Below are positions 17,584-25,964 of a stretch of DNA of 64,000 nucleotides, piece after piece. This DNA is from Tsuneonella suprasediminis (GTDB lineage Bacteria; Pseudomonadota; Alphaproteobacteria; Sphingomonadales; Sphingomonadaceae): NCBI RefSeq assembly GCF_003605755.1, contig NZ_RAHJ01000004.1, positions 27,982-91,981 of the forward strand. Reading direction: 5' to 3'. The position numbers were made by a program, and so were the translations under genes. Under the pieces are notes generated by a model. That model saw only the letters and a program-made list of their open reading frames with translations, was not told where the DNA came from and searched no databases. Each line of letters begins with the position of its first letter. The first letter of the stretch is position 1.

Positions 17584-18362
17584 TGCGCTACGCCATCCGC
17601 CCGCTGTTGCTCGGCGCAGCGTTGCTGCTGGCGACCGCCGCAGGCGACCCGGCGACCGAAACCGAACATGTCGTGCAGGAAGGCGAAACGCTGAGCGGCA
17701 TCGCCAACCGCGCCGGGGTGGAAGCGGTCGCCATCGCTGTCGCCAACGGGCTGGCCGAGCCTTATTCGGTTCAGGCCGGACAAAAACTGACCATCCCGCG
17801 CCAGCGCACGCATACGGTGAAGGCGGGCGAGACGGGATATGGCATCGCACGGCGTTATGGCGTTCCGTTCCAGATGATCGCGATTGCCAACGGGCTGGAC
17901 GATAGCGGCACGGTGAAGCTGGGGCAGAAACTGATTATCCCGGCGATGGTTACGCCCCCGGCCAGAACGCAGGCCACCCCGACAGAACCGTATTTCCGCC
18001 GTCCCCACGATGGCACGATCCTGCTCGGCTATGCCGTGCGCGCCGATGGCAAGGGGCATGACGGGATCGATATCGCCGCCAACCCGCTCGACATGGTGCG
18101 CGCCGCGGCCAGCGGCAGCGTGATCGGCATCAGCCACCACGATCCGCGCATGGGCCGGATGGTCACGCTCGATCACGGCAATGGCTGGCGCACGGTGTAC
18201 GGGCATCTGGCGCGGATCACCGTGAAGATGGGCGATGTTGTCAAAACCGGCGAACGGATCGGGCTGGCCGGGCATTCCGGCGATGCCAAACGGACCGAGC
18301 TGCATTTCGGCATTCAGCACAACCGCAAGCCAGTCGACCCCGCCACCAGATTGCCGCGATGA
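17580..18362 (+). CDS. LysM-containing M23 family metallopeptidase (NlpD-like)
   Basis: A 260-residue envelope protein with an N-terminal hydrophobic signal (RPLLLGAALLLATAAG). Two LysM peptidoglycan-binding domains follow at ~28-72 (HVVQEGETLSGIANRAGV..LTIP) and ~80-124 (HTVKAGETGYGIARRYGV..LIIP). The C-terminal M23 domain at ~148-258 has GHDGIDIAAN (zinc-binding H..D), HGNGWRTVYGHL and the distal LHFGI histidine motif. It could be an active endopeptidase or an NlpD-type amidase activator; since the zinc ligands appear present, I lean to active. It overlaps surE and the following channel gene by ATGA, so the three are one operon. Confidence 0.92.
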   Translation: MMRYAIRPLLLGAALLLATAAGDPATETEHVVQEGETLSGIANRAGVEAVAIAVANGLAEPYSVQAGQKLTIPRQRTHTVKAGETGYGIARRYGVPFQMIAIANGLDDSGTVKLGQKLIIPAMVTPPARTQATPTEPYFRRPHDGTILLGYAVRADGKGHDGIDIAANPLDMVRAAASGSVIGISHHDPRMGRMVTLDHGNGWRTVYGHLARITVKMGDVVKTGERIGLAGHSGDAKRTELHFGIQHNRKPVDPATRLPR

Positions 18363-19429
18363 GCGACCGGGACGATCCGCCACGAGAGTCAGGCAAAGTG
18401 CCCGATCTGAAGGGCAACCGTTTCCAACCCTTGCGGCGCGCGCTGAAAGTGCCGGTCTGGGCCGATCTCGGCATCCGGCTGGGGCTGGCGTTCGGCCTGC
18501 TGGGCATGGTCGTGCTGATCCACTGGTGGGATCGCGACGGGCTGGTCGATAACCTCGATGGCCATGTCTCGTTCCTCGACGTGGTCTATTTCACGATGAT
18601 TTCGATCACGACCACCGGTTTCGGAGATATCGCCCCGATATCCGACCGCGCCCGTCTGGTGGAGGCGGTGATCGTCACTCCGATCCGGTTCGCGGTTCTG
18701 TTCATTTTCGTGGGCGCCGCCTACGATTTCGTTATTCGGCGCAGTTGGGAGAAATGGCGCATGGCCCGCATTCAGGAAAAGCTGACCGACCATGTCGTTG
18801 TCCTCGGATTCGGCATTTCGGGGTCGGAGGCGGTGCGCGAACTGATCGAACGCGGCACCGATCCGCAATCGATCGTCGTGCTCGATCCCAGTGAGGAACG
18901 GCTGTCTGTGGCCGAGGCGATGGGGTGTAACGTCATGGCAGGCGATGCCTCACGCGATGAAACCCTCGTCGCTGTGCGCATCCACCGGGCCAGCAGTGTG
19001 CTGGTATCCGCCGGGCGCGACGATTCCTCGATCCTGATCGTGCTGACTGTGCGCCACCTTGCGCCCAATGTGCCGATCAGCGTGGTCGTGCGTGCATCGG
19101 ACAACGAACTGCTGGCGCGGCAGGCCGGGGCCGACAACGTCATCAACCCAGTGCGCTTCACCGGCCTGTTGCTGGCGGGCAGCGCGCAGGGTTCGCATAT
19201 TGCCGATTACATGGCCGATCTCGCGTCGGTCGGCGGGCGCGTGCAACTGATCGAGCGAGAGGTCTTGCCCGAAGAAATCGGGCGCGGGCTGAACGATCTG
19301 GCCACCGGTGGGCGCGGCCTGCGGCTCTATCGCGATGGCGCGGGCATCGGGTTCTGGGAAGCAGGGGCCGCCATCATGCAGGAAGGCGATCTGGTGGTGG
19401 AAATCAGAGCGACAGACGAATTCGGCTGA
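18359..19429 (+). CDS. potassium channel with TrkA-N (RCK) domain
   Basis: A 356-residue protein. Two membrane segments (about 37-57 and 103-124) flank a pore loop with the selectivity filter TTTGFGD at 84-90. They are followed by a cytoplasmic RCK/TrkA-N domain (HVVVLGFGISGSEAVREL, the Rossmann NAD-binding glycine motif) and a TrkA-C-like tail. The architecture is that of two-TM RCK-gated K+ channels (MthK type). The first residue of the usual GYGD filter is kept as G with F in the second position, as in many bacterial channels. The start overlaps the preceding stop (ATGA). Its place in an envelope operon is probably a regional arrangement rather than functional coupling. Confidence 0.92.
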   Translation: MSDRDDPPRESGKVPDLKGNRFQPLRRALKVPVWADLGIRLGLAFGLLGMVVLIHWWDRDGLVDNLDGHVSFLDVVYFTMISITTTGFGDIAPISDRARLVEAVIVTPIRFAVLFIFVGAAYDFVIRRSWEKWRMARIQEKLTDHVVVLGFGISGSEAVRELIERGTDPQSIVVLDPSEERLSVAEAMGCNVMAGDASRDETLVAVRIHRASSVLVSAGRDDSSILIVLTVRHLAPNVPISVVVRASDNELLARQAGADNVINPVRFTGLLLAGSAQGSHIADYMADLASVGGRVQLIEREVLPEEIGRGLNDLATGGRGLRLYRDGAGIGFWEAGAAIMQEGDLVVEIRATDEFG

Positions 19430-19468
19430 CGAATTCGGTTGAGCGCGAGCTCGTCTGCGCCTCTCCGC

Positions 19469-19879
19469 TTAGCTAAGCAGGAAAAACACCAGCCCCATCG
19501 TCAGATAAGCGGCCAGCCAGTATCCCGCATCGATCAGGGCAATGCGCGTGGTGACGCGGGCGTGGGTGTAACTGATCCACAGCGCGGGGATGACGAAGGC
19601 AATCGCCAGCCCGCCGCTCATCATAAACCACAGCCACGGTTTAGCCGCCAGCGTCGCTTCGCCCACGCGGGCAAACATATGCCCCATCATCGCTGACGTA
19701 ATCAGCAACAACACGCCGGTCAGCACCATTTTGGGCAACGGACCTTTGGTGGGCAGAACCTTGCCCGGCTTGATATCGCGCGTTCGGGCGCGGCCGAACA
19801 ACGGCCCCCACCACACGGCGCTCACCGCTCCGGCAGTAACAGCGGCAATGATTACGGCGAACCAGTTGACAGGTCCCAA
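19469..19879 (-). CDS. DUF1761 family membrane protein
   Basis: A 136-residue protein with four predicted membrane helices and the DUF1761 pattern: N-terminal GPVNWFAVIIAAV, a WWGPLFG turn and a C-terminal ALIDAGYWLAAYLTMGLVF. The best start is TTG at 19879, with the ribosome-binding sequence GGGAAG six bases upstream; no ATG or GTG fits the family N-terminus. The family has no defined biochemical role. The gene converges on the channel gene (ends 19429). Confidence 0.85.
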   Translation of the reverse strand: MGPVNWFAVIIAAVTAGAVSAVWWGPLFGRARTRDIKPGKVLPTKGPLPKMVLTGVLLLITSAMMGHMFARVGEATLAAKPWLWFMMSGGLAIAFVIPALWISYTHARVTTRIALIDAGYWLAAYLTMGLVFFLLS

Positions 19880-19960
19880 TGCGATCTTCCCGGGTTAGCT
19901 ATTGTTATACATTCACTCTAGTAGCGCATTCGACTGCATCGGTGTAGGGGGCGCGGCATA

Positions 19961-21340
19961 ATGTCTGATTCCACTTCATCTATTGCGATCCCCGATCAGA
20001 AACGCGTCGGCATGGTCAGCCTGGGTTGCCCCAAGGCGCTGGTCGATTCCGAACGTATCCTCACAAAGTTGCGGGCCGATGGCTACGCGATGAGTCCCGA
20101 TTATGCCGGGGCCGATGTCGTGCTGGTGAACACTTGCGGCTTCCTTGACAGCGCGAAGGAAGAAAGCCTCGCGGCTATCGGTGAAGCGATAGCGGAAAAC
20201 GGCAGAGTGATCGTAACCGGTTGCATGGGCGAAGAAGCGGACACGATCCGCGCCCGTTTTCCGCAAGTGCTGGCAGTGACCGGCGCGCATCAGTATGAAC
20301 AGGTGGTCGATGCCGTGCATGAAGCGGCCCCGCCATCGCAGGGGCCGTTTGTCGATCTGGTGCCGCAGCCGGATATCAAGCTGACCCCGCGCCATTACAG
20401 CTATCTGAAAATCTCCGAAGGCTGCAACCATTCGTGCGCGTTCTGCATTATCCCGCAATTGCGCGGGAAACTGGCCAGCCGCCGGATCGACGCGGTGCTG
20501 CGCGAAGCGGAAAAGCTGGTCGCGGCAGGCACGAAAGAACTGCTGGTGATCAGTCAGGATACCTCCGCCTATGGCGTCGATATCCGGCACGAGGAACGCC
20601 AGTGGCACGGCCACCCGGTGCGCGCGCATATGACCGACCTCGCCCGCGAACTGGGTCAGTTGCGCACGCCCGACGGGCACACGCCATGGGTGCGGCTGCA
20701 CTATGTCTATCCCTACCCCCATGTCGATGCGATGATCCCGCTGATGGGTGAAGGGCTGCTGACGCCGTATCTCGACATTCCGTTCCAGCATGCCAGCCCC
20801 AAAGTGCTGAAGGCGATGAAGCGCCCCGCGAACGAAGCCAAAGTGCTCGAACGCATCAAATCATGGCGCGCCATCGCGCCCGATCTGACGATCCGTTCCA
20901 GCTTCGTCGTCGGCTTCCCCGGCGAGACGGAGGAGGATTTCACCTACCTGCTCGACTGGCTGGAAGAGGCGCAGCTTGATCGGGTGGGCGCATTCCGCTT
21001 CGAACCGGTCGAAGGGGCCGCAGCCAACGATCTGCCCGATCCCGTGCCCGAAGCGGTGAAGGAAGAACGCTATGCCCGGTTGATGGAAGTGACCGAGCGG
21101 ATCAGCGCCGCCAAACTGGCCGCCAAAGTGGGCCGCACTCTGCCGGTAATCGTCGATGAAGTGGGTGAACCCGACGAAGACGGCGACATCGGTGCCACCG
21201 CCCGCAGCCAGGCCGATGCGCCCGAAATCGACGGGCAGGTCTTCCTGCGCAATGTCCCCGCTACGCTGGCGGCAGGCGACATCATCGATGTAACAATCGA
21301 AGACGCCGACGCGCACGACCTGTTCGGGGTGCCTGCCTGA
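19961..21340 (+). CDS. rimO: ribosomal protein uS12 methylthiotransferase RimO
   Basis: A 459-residue radical-SAM methylthiotransferase that modifies the conserved Asp of ribosomal protein S12. The N-terminal UPF0004 domain has [14 protein letters not shown] and [17 protein letters not shown] with its cluster cysteines. The central radical SAM domain has the CxxxCxxC motif ([18 protein letters not shown]). The C-terminal TRAM domain is acidic ([18 protein letters not shown]). The length and the RimO-specific DSAKEES sequence favour RimO over MiaB. The predicted terminator at 21374-21403 closes the gene. Confidence 0.96.
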   Translation: MSDSTSSIAIPDQKRVGMVSLGCPKALVDSERILTKLRADGYAMSPDYAGADVVLVNTCGFLDSAKEESLAAIGEAIAENGRVIVTGCMGEEADTIRARFPQVLAVTGAHQYEQVVDAVHEAAPPSQGPFVDLVPQPDIKLTPRHYSYLKISEGCNHSCAFCIIPQLRGKLASRRIDAVLREAEKLVAAGTKELLVISQDTSAYGVDIRHEERQWHGHPVRAHMTDLARELGQLRTPDGHTPWVRLHYVYPYPHVDAMIPLMGEGLLTPYLDIPFQHASPKVLKAMKRPANEAKVLERIKSWRAIAPDLTIRSSFVVGFPGETEEDFTYLLDWLEEAQLDRVGAFRFEPVEGAAANDLPDPVPEAVKEERYARLMEVTERISAAKLAAKVGRTLPVIVDEVGEPDEDGDIGATARSQADAPEIDGQVFLRNVPATLAAGDIIDVTIEDADAHDLFGVPA

Positions 21341-21373
21341 CAGTCTGCGCCGGACCGGGCCGATAGGGGAAAC

Positions 21374-21403
21374 CGGGCCGCATATCGCGCGACATGCGGC
21401 CCG
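21374..21403. terminator. hairpin between convergent rimO and yjhQ-like gene
   Basis: Perfect 10-bp stem CGGGCCGCAT / ATGCGGCCCG with a 10-nt loop, 34 bases after the rimO stop and 15 bases from the end of the convergent acetyltransferase gene. There is no long T-run, so it may act in both directions or be Rho-assisted. Confidence 0.65.
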
Positions 21404-21417
21404 ATTCCCATTCCTCG

Positions 21418-21912
21418 TTATTGATCCAGACCGAACGCCGGATGATGGATCAATTCCCCGCATGGCTCTGCGCCATCGAATGAAATCGCCTGAACCACCT
21501 CGGGCGGGCAGTCCGGCACGAACAATTCGGGAAAGGTGCGGAACCCGAAACGGGCGTAATACACCGGATCGCCAACCAGTGCGGCTCCGCGGCTCGTCTC
21601 CCGCAGTCTGCGCAAAGCCTCGCGCATCAACGCCGTTCCAACTCCGCTGAGACGGTGAGCAGGTGCAACGGCAACCGGACCGATCAGGCTCCAGCCATCC
21701 TGTTGCCCCACTCGCGCAGCCGATGCGGCGAGATAGCCGATCACCTCGCCGCCCTCCTCCGCCACCAGAGAGAGCGAGAGGGCATTTGCCACTCGCAACC
21801 GCTCGACGATAGCTGCCTCGGTTCCCGTTGCCTGAGCGAGCAAACGCATGGCATCGGTAATCACCTGTTCGATCGCCGGAATATCGGCGGCCGTTTCAAT
21901 ACGAATTTTCAT
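21418..21912 (-). CDS. GNAT N-acetyltransferase, YjhQ/YhbS-like
   Basis: A 164-residue single-domain GNAT protein (MKIRIETAADIPAIEQVITD; acetyl-CoA loop region VAVAPAHRLSGVGTALMREAL; C-terminal YYARFGFRTFPELFV typical of the YhbS branch). ATG 21912 is chosen over one five codons upstream because GAGGA lies 8 nt before it. That ribosome-binding site overlaps the stop codon of the upstream yjhX-like gene, so the pair is probably translationally coupled. In E. coli the corresponding pair is YjhX (toxin) and YjhQ (acetyltransferase, antitoxin). Assigning an antitoxin role here is by analogy. Confidence 0.85.
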   Translation of the reverse strand: MKIRIETAADIPAIEQVITDAMRLLAQATGTEAAIVERLRVANALSLSLVAEEGGEVIGYLAASAARVGQQDGWSLIGPVAVAPAHRLSGVGTALMREALRRLRETSRGAALVGDPVYYARFGFRTFPELFVPDCPPEVVQAISFDGAEPCGELIHHPAFGLDQ

Positions 21913-21923
21913 ATCCGTTATCC

Positions 21924-22181
21924 TCAACGATTATCGGGTTGAGCGCGCACAGAACGGCGGCCCCGTTCGGAAATGCGATACGGGCTCGACATGCGGGATT
22001 CGACGAGCCGCTTGCGCCGGAGTTTCTGGAAAACCTCCAGCGTACAATCGGCCAGCACATGGCCGTCGCGCGTAAAGCAAAGCACATCGATAATACGGCC
22101 ACTGTCGGACCGTTGATGGCGGATACATCCGCCCTGAGCGAGCACGTGCAAAACGCGCTGCTCGCTGCGTGAGATGTTCAT
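21924..22181 (-). CDS. yjhX: YjhX family toxin-like protein
   Basis: An 85-residue protein matching the YjhX (UPF0386) family over its full length: [51 protein letters not shown] and [10 protein letters not shown]. The family start MNISR sets the ATG at 22181; an upstream in-frame start would add 22 unrelated residues. YjhX is described as a toxin paired with the YjhQ acetyltransferase, and here a GNAT gene follows 11 nt downstream. Fold: a small winged-helix-like protein. The actual target is not visible from sequence. Confidence 0.88.
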   Translation of the reverse strand: MNISRSEQRVLHVLAQGGCIRHQRSDSGRIIDVLCFTRDGHVLADCTLEVFQKLRRKRLVESRMSSPYRISERGRRSVRAQPDNR

Positions 22182-22438
22182 GATTAAACCTGTAAACCAG
22201 TGTGATCGGCACAGCACCTCGACCCCGGCATAACGCCAGGTCGACATGGTGCAGTCAGATGTCTCGATCGGTCGAGACGATCAGCGGATGGTTACAAGCT
22301 CCGGCATCTACAATTCCTGTGCCTGAAATGGGCAGGCCTTTCAGATATGTACGGGTGGGGTTGCAGTCAATCCCGTGCACCGGAAATGGCAAATGTACGC
22401 GCACCGGCGACAGACGCCCCGGCGGGCAACAGCATGGC
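22182..22438. other. intergenic stretch, nothing recognised
   Basis: About 257 bases upstream of yjhX and downstream of the MarR-GNAT gene. It should hold the yjhX promoter. A short imperfect inverted repeat (TCTCGATCGGTCGAGA, 22261-22276) is present and could be an operator or chance. Confidence 0.35.
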
Positions 22439-23353
22439 TCAGCTATTCAGGATCAGTTGCCAGGTTTCACCCTGCACCGGCTCTCCGAATTCGTGATGAA
22501 CGTCGGTCGAGATGCATTCGAACCCGTTGCGGGTATAGATACGACGTGCCGCGTCGAGCACCGTATGCGTCCACAACGTGATCCGATCGTATCCTTTCTC
22601 CCGCGCGAAATCGATGCATGTGCGCACCAGCGCATCGCCAATTCCCCGTCGGCGGGCGAACGGTTCGACATGCAGCAAGCGAAGACGGGCCACCCCGCCG
22701 CCTTCGTCTGTGAGAAAGACTGCACCGGCCATCACCCCGGCAAGGTCGGCAACCCAGCACCCTTCGCGATCCGGGTTGAACTGGCGAAGAAATGCCGCTG
22801 TCGTTTCCGCCTCGACTGTTTCAAGAGCGCGGCCCCAGCCATGACTTTCCGCGTATAATATCGATTGTCGGGCAGCGACCTGACTGACCTCCCCGACACG
22901 AGGGGGGCGGATGGTGAACGACATGGGAGCATCGGGATCGAGCAGCAATTGCGCTCTGGTCAGGGCCTGCACCAGATCCTCCTGCTCCACCGGCCCCAGG
23001 CGCCCGAGATCGTGGGCGACGGCGGAACGCTGGCGTTCGTCCATCTGGCCGAACACCGTGCGCCCCGCTTCGGTCAGGCGGATCGGTCGGGTGCGCGCGT
23101 CGGCCTCACCATGATCGCGCGTGACCCATCCGCGATCTTCGAACCGCGCAGTCATACGGCTGAGGTATCCGCGATCAATCCCGAGATCGGCCTGCAACGT
23201 GCTGGCCTGAACCGGCTCCTGCCGAGCTATTTCGAACAGCAGGCGCGCCTCTGCAAGGTTCGCGTCTGTATCGAGAAAACGTGCGTTCATTGCACCCACA
23301 TGCCGGGTGAAGAAGCGGTTGAAGGTCCGAATGGCCTCTATTGTGGTGTCCAT
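22439..23353 (-). CDS. MarR-type regulator fused to GNAT acetyltransferase
   Basis: A 304-residue two-domain protein. Residues 1-140 form a MarR winged-helix domain (RFFTRHVGAMNARFLDTDAN, dimer helix; LGIDRGYLSRMTARFEDRGW, recognition helix; ARTRPIRLTEAGRTVF, wing). Residues ~145-304 form a GNAT domain (LHVEPFARRRGIGDALVRTC, acetyl-CoA loop; ARRIYTRNGFE, C-terminal motif). This fusion is a known architecture. It probably represses its own gene and acetylates a small molecule or protein that is not identifiable here. A near-perfect palindrome lies 22-36 bases upstream of the start codon. Confidence 0.92.
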   Translation of the reverse strand: MDTTIEAIRTFNRFFTRHVGAMNARFLDTDANLAEARLLFEIARQEPVQASTLQADLGIDRGYLSRMTARFEDRGWVTRDHGEADARTRPIRLTEAGRTVFGQMDERQRSAVAHDLGRLGPVEQEDLVQALTRAQLLLDPDAPMSFTIRPPRVGEVSQVAARQSILYAESHGWGRALETVEAETTAAFLRQFNPDREGCWVADLAGVMAGAVFLTDEGGGVARLRLLHVEPFARRRGIGDALVRTCIDFAREKGYDRITLWTHTVLDAARRIYTRNGFECISTDVHHEFGEPVQGETWQLILNS

Positions 23354-23374
23354 GTCGCCTTAAAAGGCAATTAT

Positions 23375-23389
23375 GTTGACTGAGTCAAC
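23375..23389. promoter_or_regulatory. palindromic putative MarR operator
   Basis: GTTGACTGAGTCAAC: two perfect 7-base arms (GTTGACT / AGTCAAC) around one central base, immediately upstream of the MarR-GNAT gene. The spacing and symmetry fit an autoregulatory site for the dimeric MarR domain. The sequence also contains TTGAC, so it may overlap the -35 element. Confidence 0.65.
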
Positions 23390-23402
23390 TATATAAATCG
23401 TA

Positions 23403-23687
23403 GTCTGAGAAAGCGAAGATCAGGCGCGCCCCGCCCCCGTGCAGATTGCGCTGTCCTACACACGGCAAAACCGTCAGCTTGGAGGTATGACTGCCACGCC
23501 AAGCTTTGCCGTTTTCACTGCGGACCGATCCCCACAAATGGGGCGATTTGCAAAGGCCACAGTGCGCTTGCGAAAATTAGCCGCAAGTCACTGTTCCAGA
23601 AGGGAAATCTGCAAAAAGTCACATCTTTCGAAACTGCAGGGAGCGGTCCATGTCTCTCCCGCGCCGGCAGGTGCCAGCAGGCAGATG
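23403..23687. other. intergenic stretch, nothing recognised
   Basis: About 285 bases between the divergently placed MarR-GNAT operator and the 3' end of the SulP gene. No gene-like frame or strong hairpin was found. Confidence 0.35.
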
Positions 23688-24980
23688 CTAGTCGTCGTCG
23701 GAGCGGCCACGCCCGCCCCAGCGGAACGGGGTGTGCCAGCGCGGCGCATCGATCTCTCCGCGTGACAGGCGCAGCGCCAGACCCAGCACCGTGCCCACGG
23801 CAATCGCCAGCGCCAGATCGGCCAGCACCGTCATCACCGCCGTCAGCAACAGCAAAGCGAAATCGGCGCGCGGCATCTTCAGCCGTTCGCCCCAGCGGTG
23901 CGGCTCGCTCATCGTCCATGCCGTCACCACCAGCAGCCCGGCCAGCGCGGGCAGCGCCAATGCGCCGGCCAGCGAACCGAGGAACACCATCGCCGCCAGC
24001 ACGACCAGCGCGTGGACCATGCCCGCCACAGGTGTGCGCCCACCGGCGTTCACATTGGTGGCCGTGCGGGCAATCGCGCCGGTCGCGGGCAAACCGCCGA
24101 ACAATGGCGATGCGATGTTGGCCGCCCCTTGCGCGATCAGTTCGGCATTCGACCGGTGTGCGCCGCCGATCATCCGGTCTGCCACGATGGCGGACAGCAG
24201 CGACTCGATCCCCGCCAGAAAGGCAATCGTCAGTGCCGATGGCAACAGAGCGATCATCAGTTCGCCGCTTATCGTCGGCAGATGCGGCATCGGCAATCCA
24301 TCGGGCAGCGCGCCATACCGGCCCGCGACCGTCTCCACCGATGGCAGCGCAAACGACGCCACAACGCTGGCCAGCGCGACCACCAGCACCAGCCAGGGGA
24401 TACGCGGGGCCAGACGGCGCAGGATCAGGATCGCAGCGACGCTGCCCACCCCCATCGCCAGTGCCGCCGGATCGACAGTCGCCCGCATGGCCCACAGCCC
24501 CTGCAGCTTGGGCAGAAAATCGGCGGGCAGCGCCGGGCCGCTCATCCCCGCCAGATCCTTGATCTGGCTGAACGCGATCACCACTGCGATGCCGATTGTG
24601 AACCCCTCGATCACCGCTTCGGGTACATGGCGGATCAGGCGGCCCGCGCGCAGGAAACCGGCGATCAGCAGGATCACACCCGCCATCAGCGTAGCGACCA
24701 GCAGGCCGCCGTAGCCATGATCGTGGATCACGCCATAGACCACAACGATGAACGCGCCGGTCGGCCCGCCGATCTGCACCCGGCTGCCGCCCAGAGCGGA
24801 AATCATGAACCCGCCGACGACCGCGGTAATCAGCCCGGCGGCAGGCTCCGCACCCGAAGCGATAGCGATGGCGATGCTCAACGGCAGCGCGACCAGCGCC
24901 ACGGTCAGCCCCGCCAGCGCATCGGCGCCGAATGCGGAGAACGAGTAGTGCTGCATGGTAGTAAGGATTTTGGGCTTCAT
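23688..24980 (-). CDS. SulP family inorganic anion transporter, no STAS domain
   Basis: A 430-residue membrane protein of the SLC26/SulP family. The N-terminus has AGLTVALVALPLSIAIAIASG, the conserved SulP entry motif. Then come GGSRVQIGGPTGAFIVVVYG, IEGFTIGIAVVIAFSQIKD and ATGAIARTATNVNAGGRTPV, all family landmarks, with about 11-12 membrane helices. Classical SulP proteins end with a cytosolic STAS domain; this one stops shortly after the last helix with a basic tail (RWGGRGRSDDD). Likely substrates are sulfate, bicarbonate or another anion and cannot be resolved from sequence. Confidence 0.9.
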   Translation of the reverse strand: MKPKILTTMQHYSFSAFGADALAGLTVALVALPLSIAIAIASGAEPAAGLITAVVGGFMISALGGSRVQIGGPTGAFIVVVYGVIHDHGYGGLLVATLMAGVILLIAGFLRAGRLIRHVPEAVIEGFTIGIAVVIAFSQIKDLAGMSGPALPADFLPKLQGLWAMRATVDPAALAMGVGSVAAILILRRLAPRIPWLVLVVALASVVASFALPSVETVAGRYGALPDGLPMPHLPTISGELMIALLPSALTIAFLAGIESLLSAIVADRMIGGAHRSNAELIAQGAANIASPLFGGLPATGAIARTATNVNAGGRTPVAGMVHALVVLAAMVFLGSLAGALALPALAGLLVVTAWTMSEPHRWGERLKMPRADFALLLLTAVMTVLADLALAIAVGTVLGLALRLSRGEIDAPRWHTPFRWGGRGRSDDD

Positions 24981-25112
24981 CGTGGATGCCTTAGGACATC
25001 GGGCGCGATTTTGCAGCCGCCTTTCGCGCCAACCGGCTTGCCAATCGCGGGGCGCGCCGTAAGGTTAACACATCGTTGCGGGTCGCACCAACGATAAGGG
25101 GAGGATCGTGCG

Positions 25113-25838
25113 ATGATCCGTAAACTTTCCGCCGAATTCTTCGGCACATTCTGGCTGGTGTTCGGTGGCTGCGGCTCTGCCGTTCTGGCCGCCGCTTTCC
25201 CGGAACTGGGCATCGGGTTTGCCGGAGTCGCGCTGGCATTCGGGCTGACCGTGCTGACGATGGCCTATGCCGTGGGCGGCATTTCGGGCGGGCATTTCAA
25301 CCCGGCGGTTTCGCTGGGGCTGGCGGTGGCAGGCCGCTTCGCATGGAAGGATCTGATCCCGTACTGGGTCGCGCAAGTGATTGGCGCGATTGTTGCCGCC
25401 GCTGTGCTGTTCGCCATCGCATCGGGCAAGGCCGGATGGGAAGCGGGCAGCTTCGCTTCCAACGGGTATGGCGCGCTGTCGCCCGGCGGATATTCGATGC
25501 AGGCGGCACTGCTGATCGAAATCGTGCTGACCGCCGGATTTCTGGTGGTTATTCTGGGCTCTACCAACCCGGCGGTGCCAGGCGGATTCGCCCCGATTGC
25601 GATCGGTCTGGCGTTGACGCTGATCCACCTGATATCGATCCCGGTCACCAACACCTCGGTCAATCCGGCGCGGTCCACCGGGGTGGCGCTGTTCGCGGAA
25701 ACCGGCGCTGTGCCGCAACTGTGGCTGTTCTGGCTGGCTCCGCTGGTCGGCGGGCTGCTGGGTGCGGTTATCTGGCGCTATATCCTGATGCCGGGTGAAT
25801 CGCTGCAAGGGATTGCCGGCGAAGGCAATATCGAGTGA
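25113..25838 (+). CDS. aqpZ: aquaporin Z
   Basis: A 241-residue MIP-family water channel with six membrane helices and both half-helix motifs ([14 protein letters not shown] and [15 protein letters not shown]). The N-terminus [21 protein letters not shown] is almost the E. coli AqpZ sequence. The context around the second NPA (NPARSTG) fits a water-selective channel rather than a glycerol facilitator (NPARD). It is a single gene divergent from sulP and is followed by a strong hairpin. Confidence 0.95.
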   Translation: MIRKLSAEFFGTFWLVFGGCGSAVLAAAFPELGIGFAGVALAFGLTVLTMAYAVGGISGGHFNPAVSLGLAVAGRFAWKDLIPYWVAQVIGAIVAAAVLFAIASGKAGWEAGSFASNGYGALSPGGYSMQAALLIEIVLTAGFLVVILGSTNPAVPGGFAPIAIGLALTLIHLISIPVTNTSVNPARSTGVALFAETGAVPQLWLFWLAPLVGGLLGAVIWRYILMPGESLQGIAGEGNIE

Positions 25839-25843
25839 CATCG

Positions 25844-25883
25844 AGAGGGGCAGCGAACCCGCCAGCGTATCGCCTGCCCCTCT
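25844..25883 (+). terminator. hairpin terminator after aqpZ
   Basis: Stem AGAGGGGCAG / CTGCCCCTCT with a 20-nt loop, beginning 6 bases after the aqpZ stop; it is followed by only a short T pair. Likely the end of the aqpZ transcript. Confidence 0.65.
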
Positions 25884-25964
25884 TACCCAACTCGCCCGGT
25901 CAGCGGATAATATGGCCCGCAATCCCCCTTGGCGAAGGGCCTTAAACGCGCCTATCGGTCTGGC

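Noticed and set aside
21418..22181. Prophage remnant around yjhX/yjhQ
   Set aside because: The E. coli pair is in a phage-like element, but no integrase, structural or lysis genes are found here.
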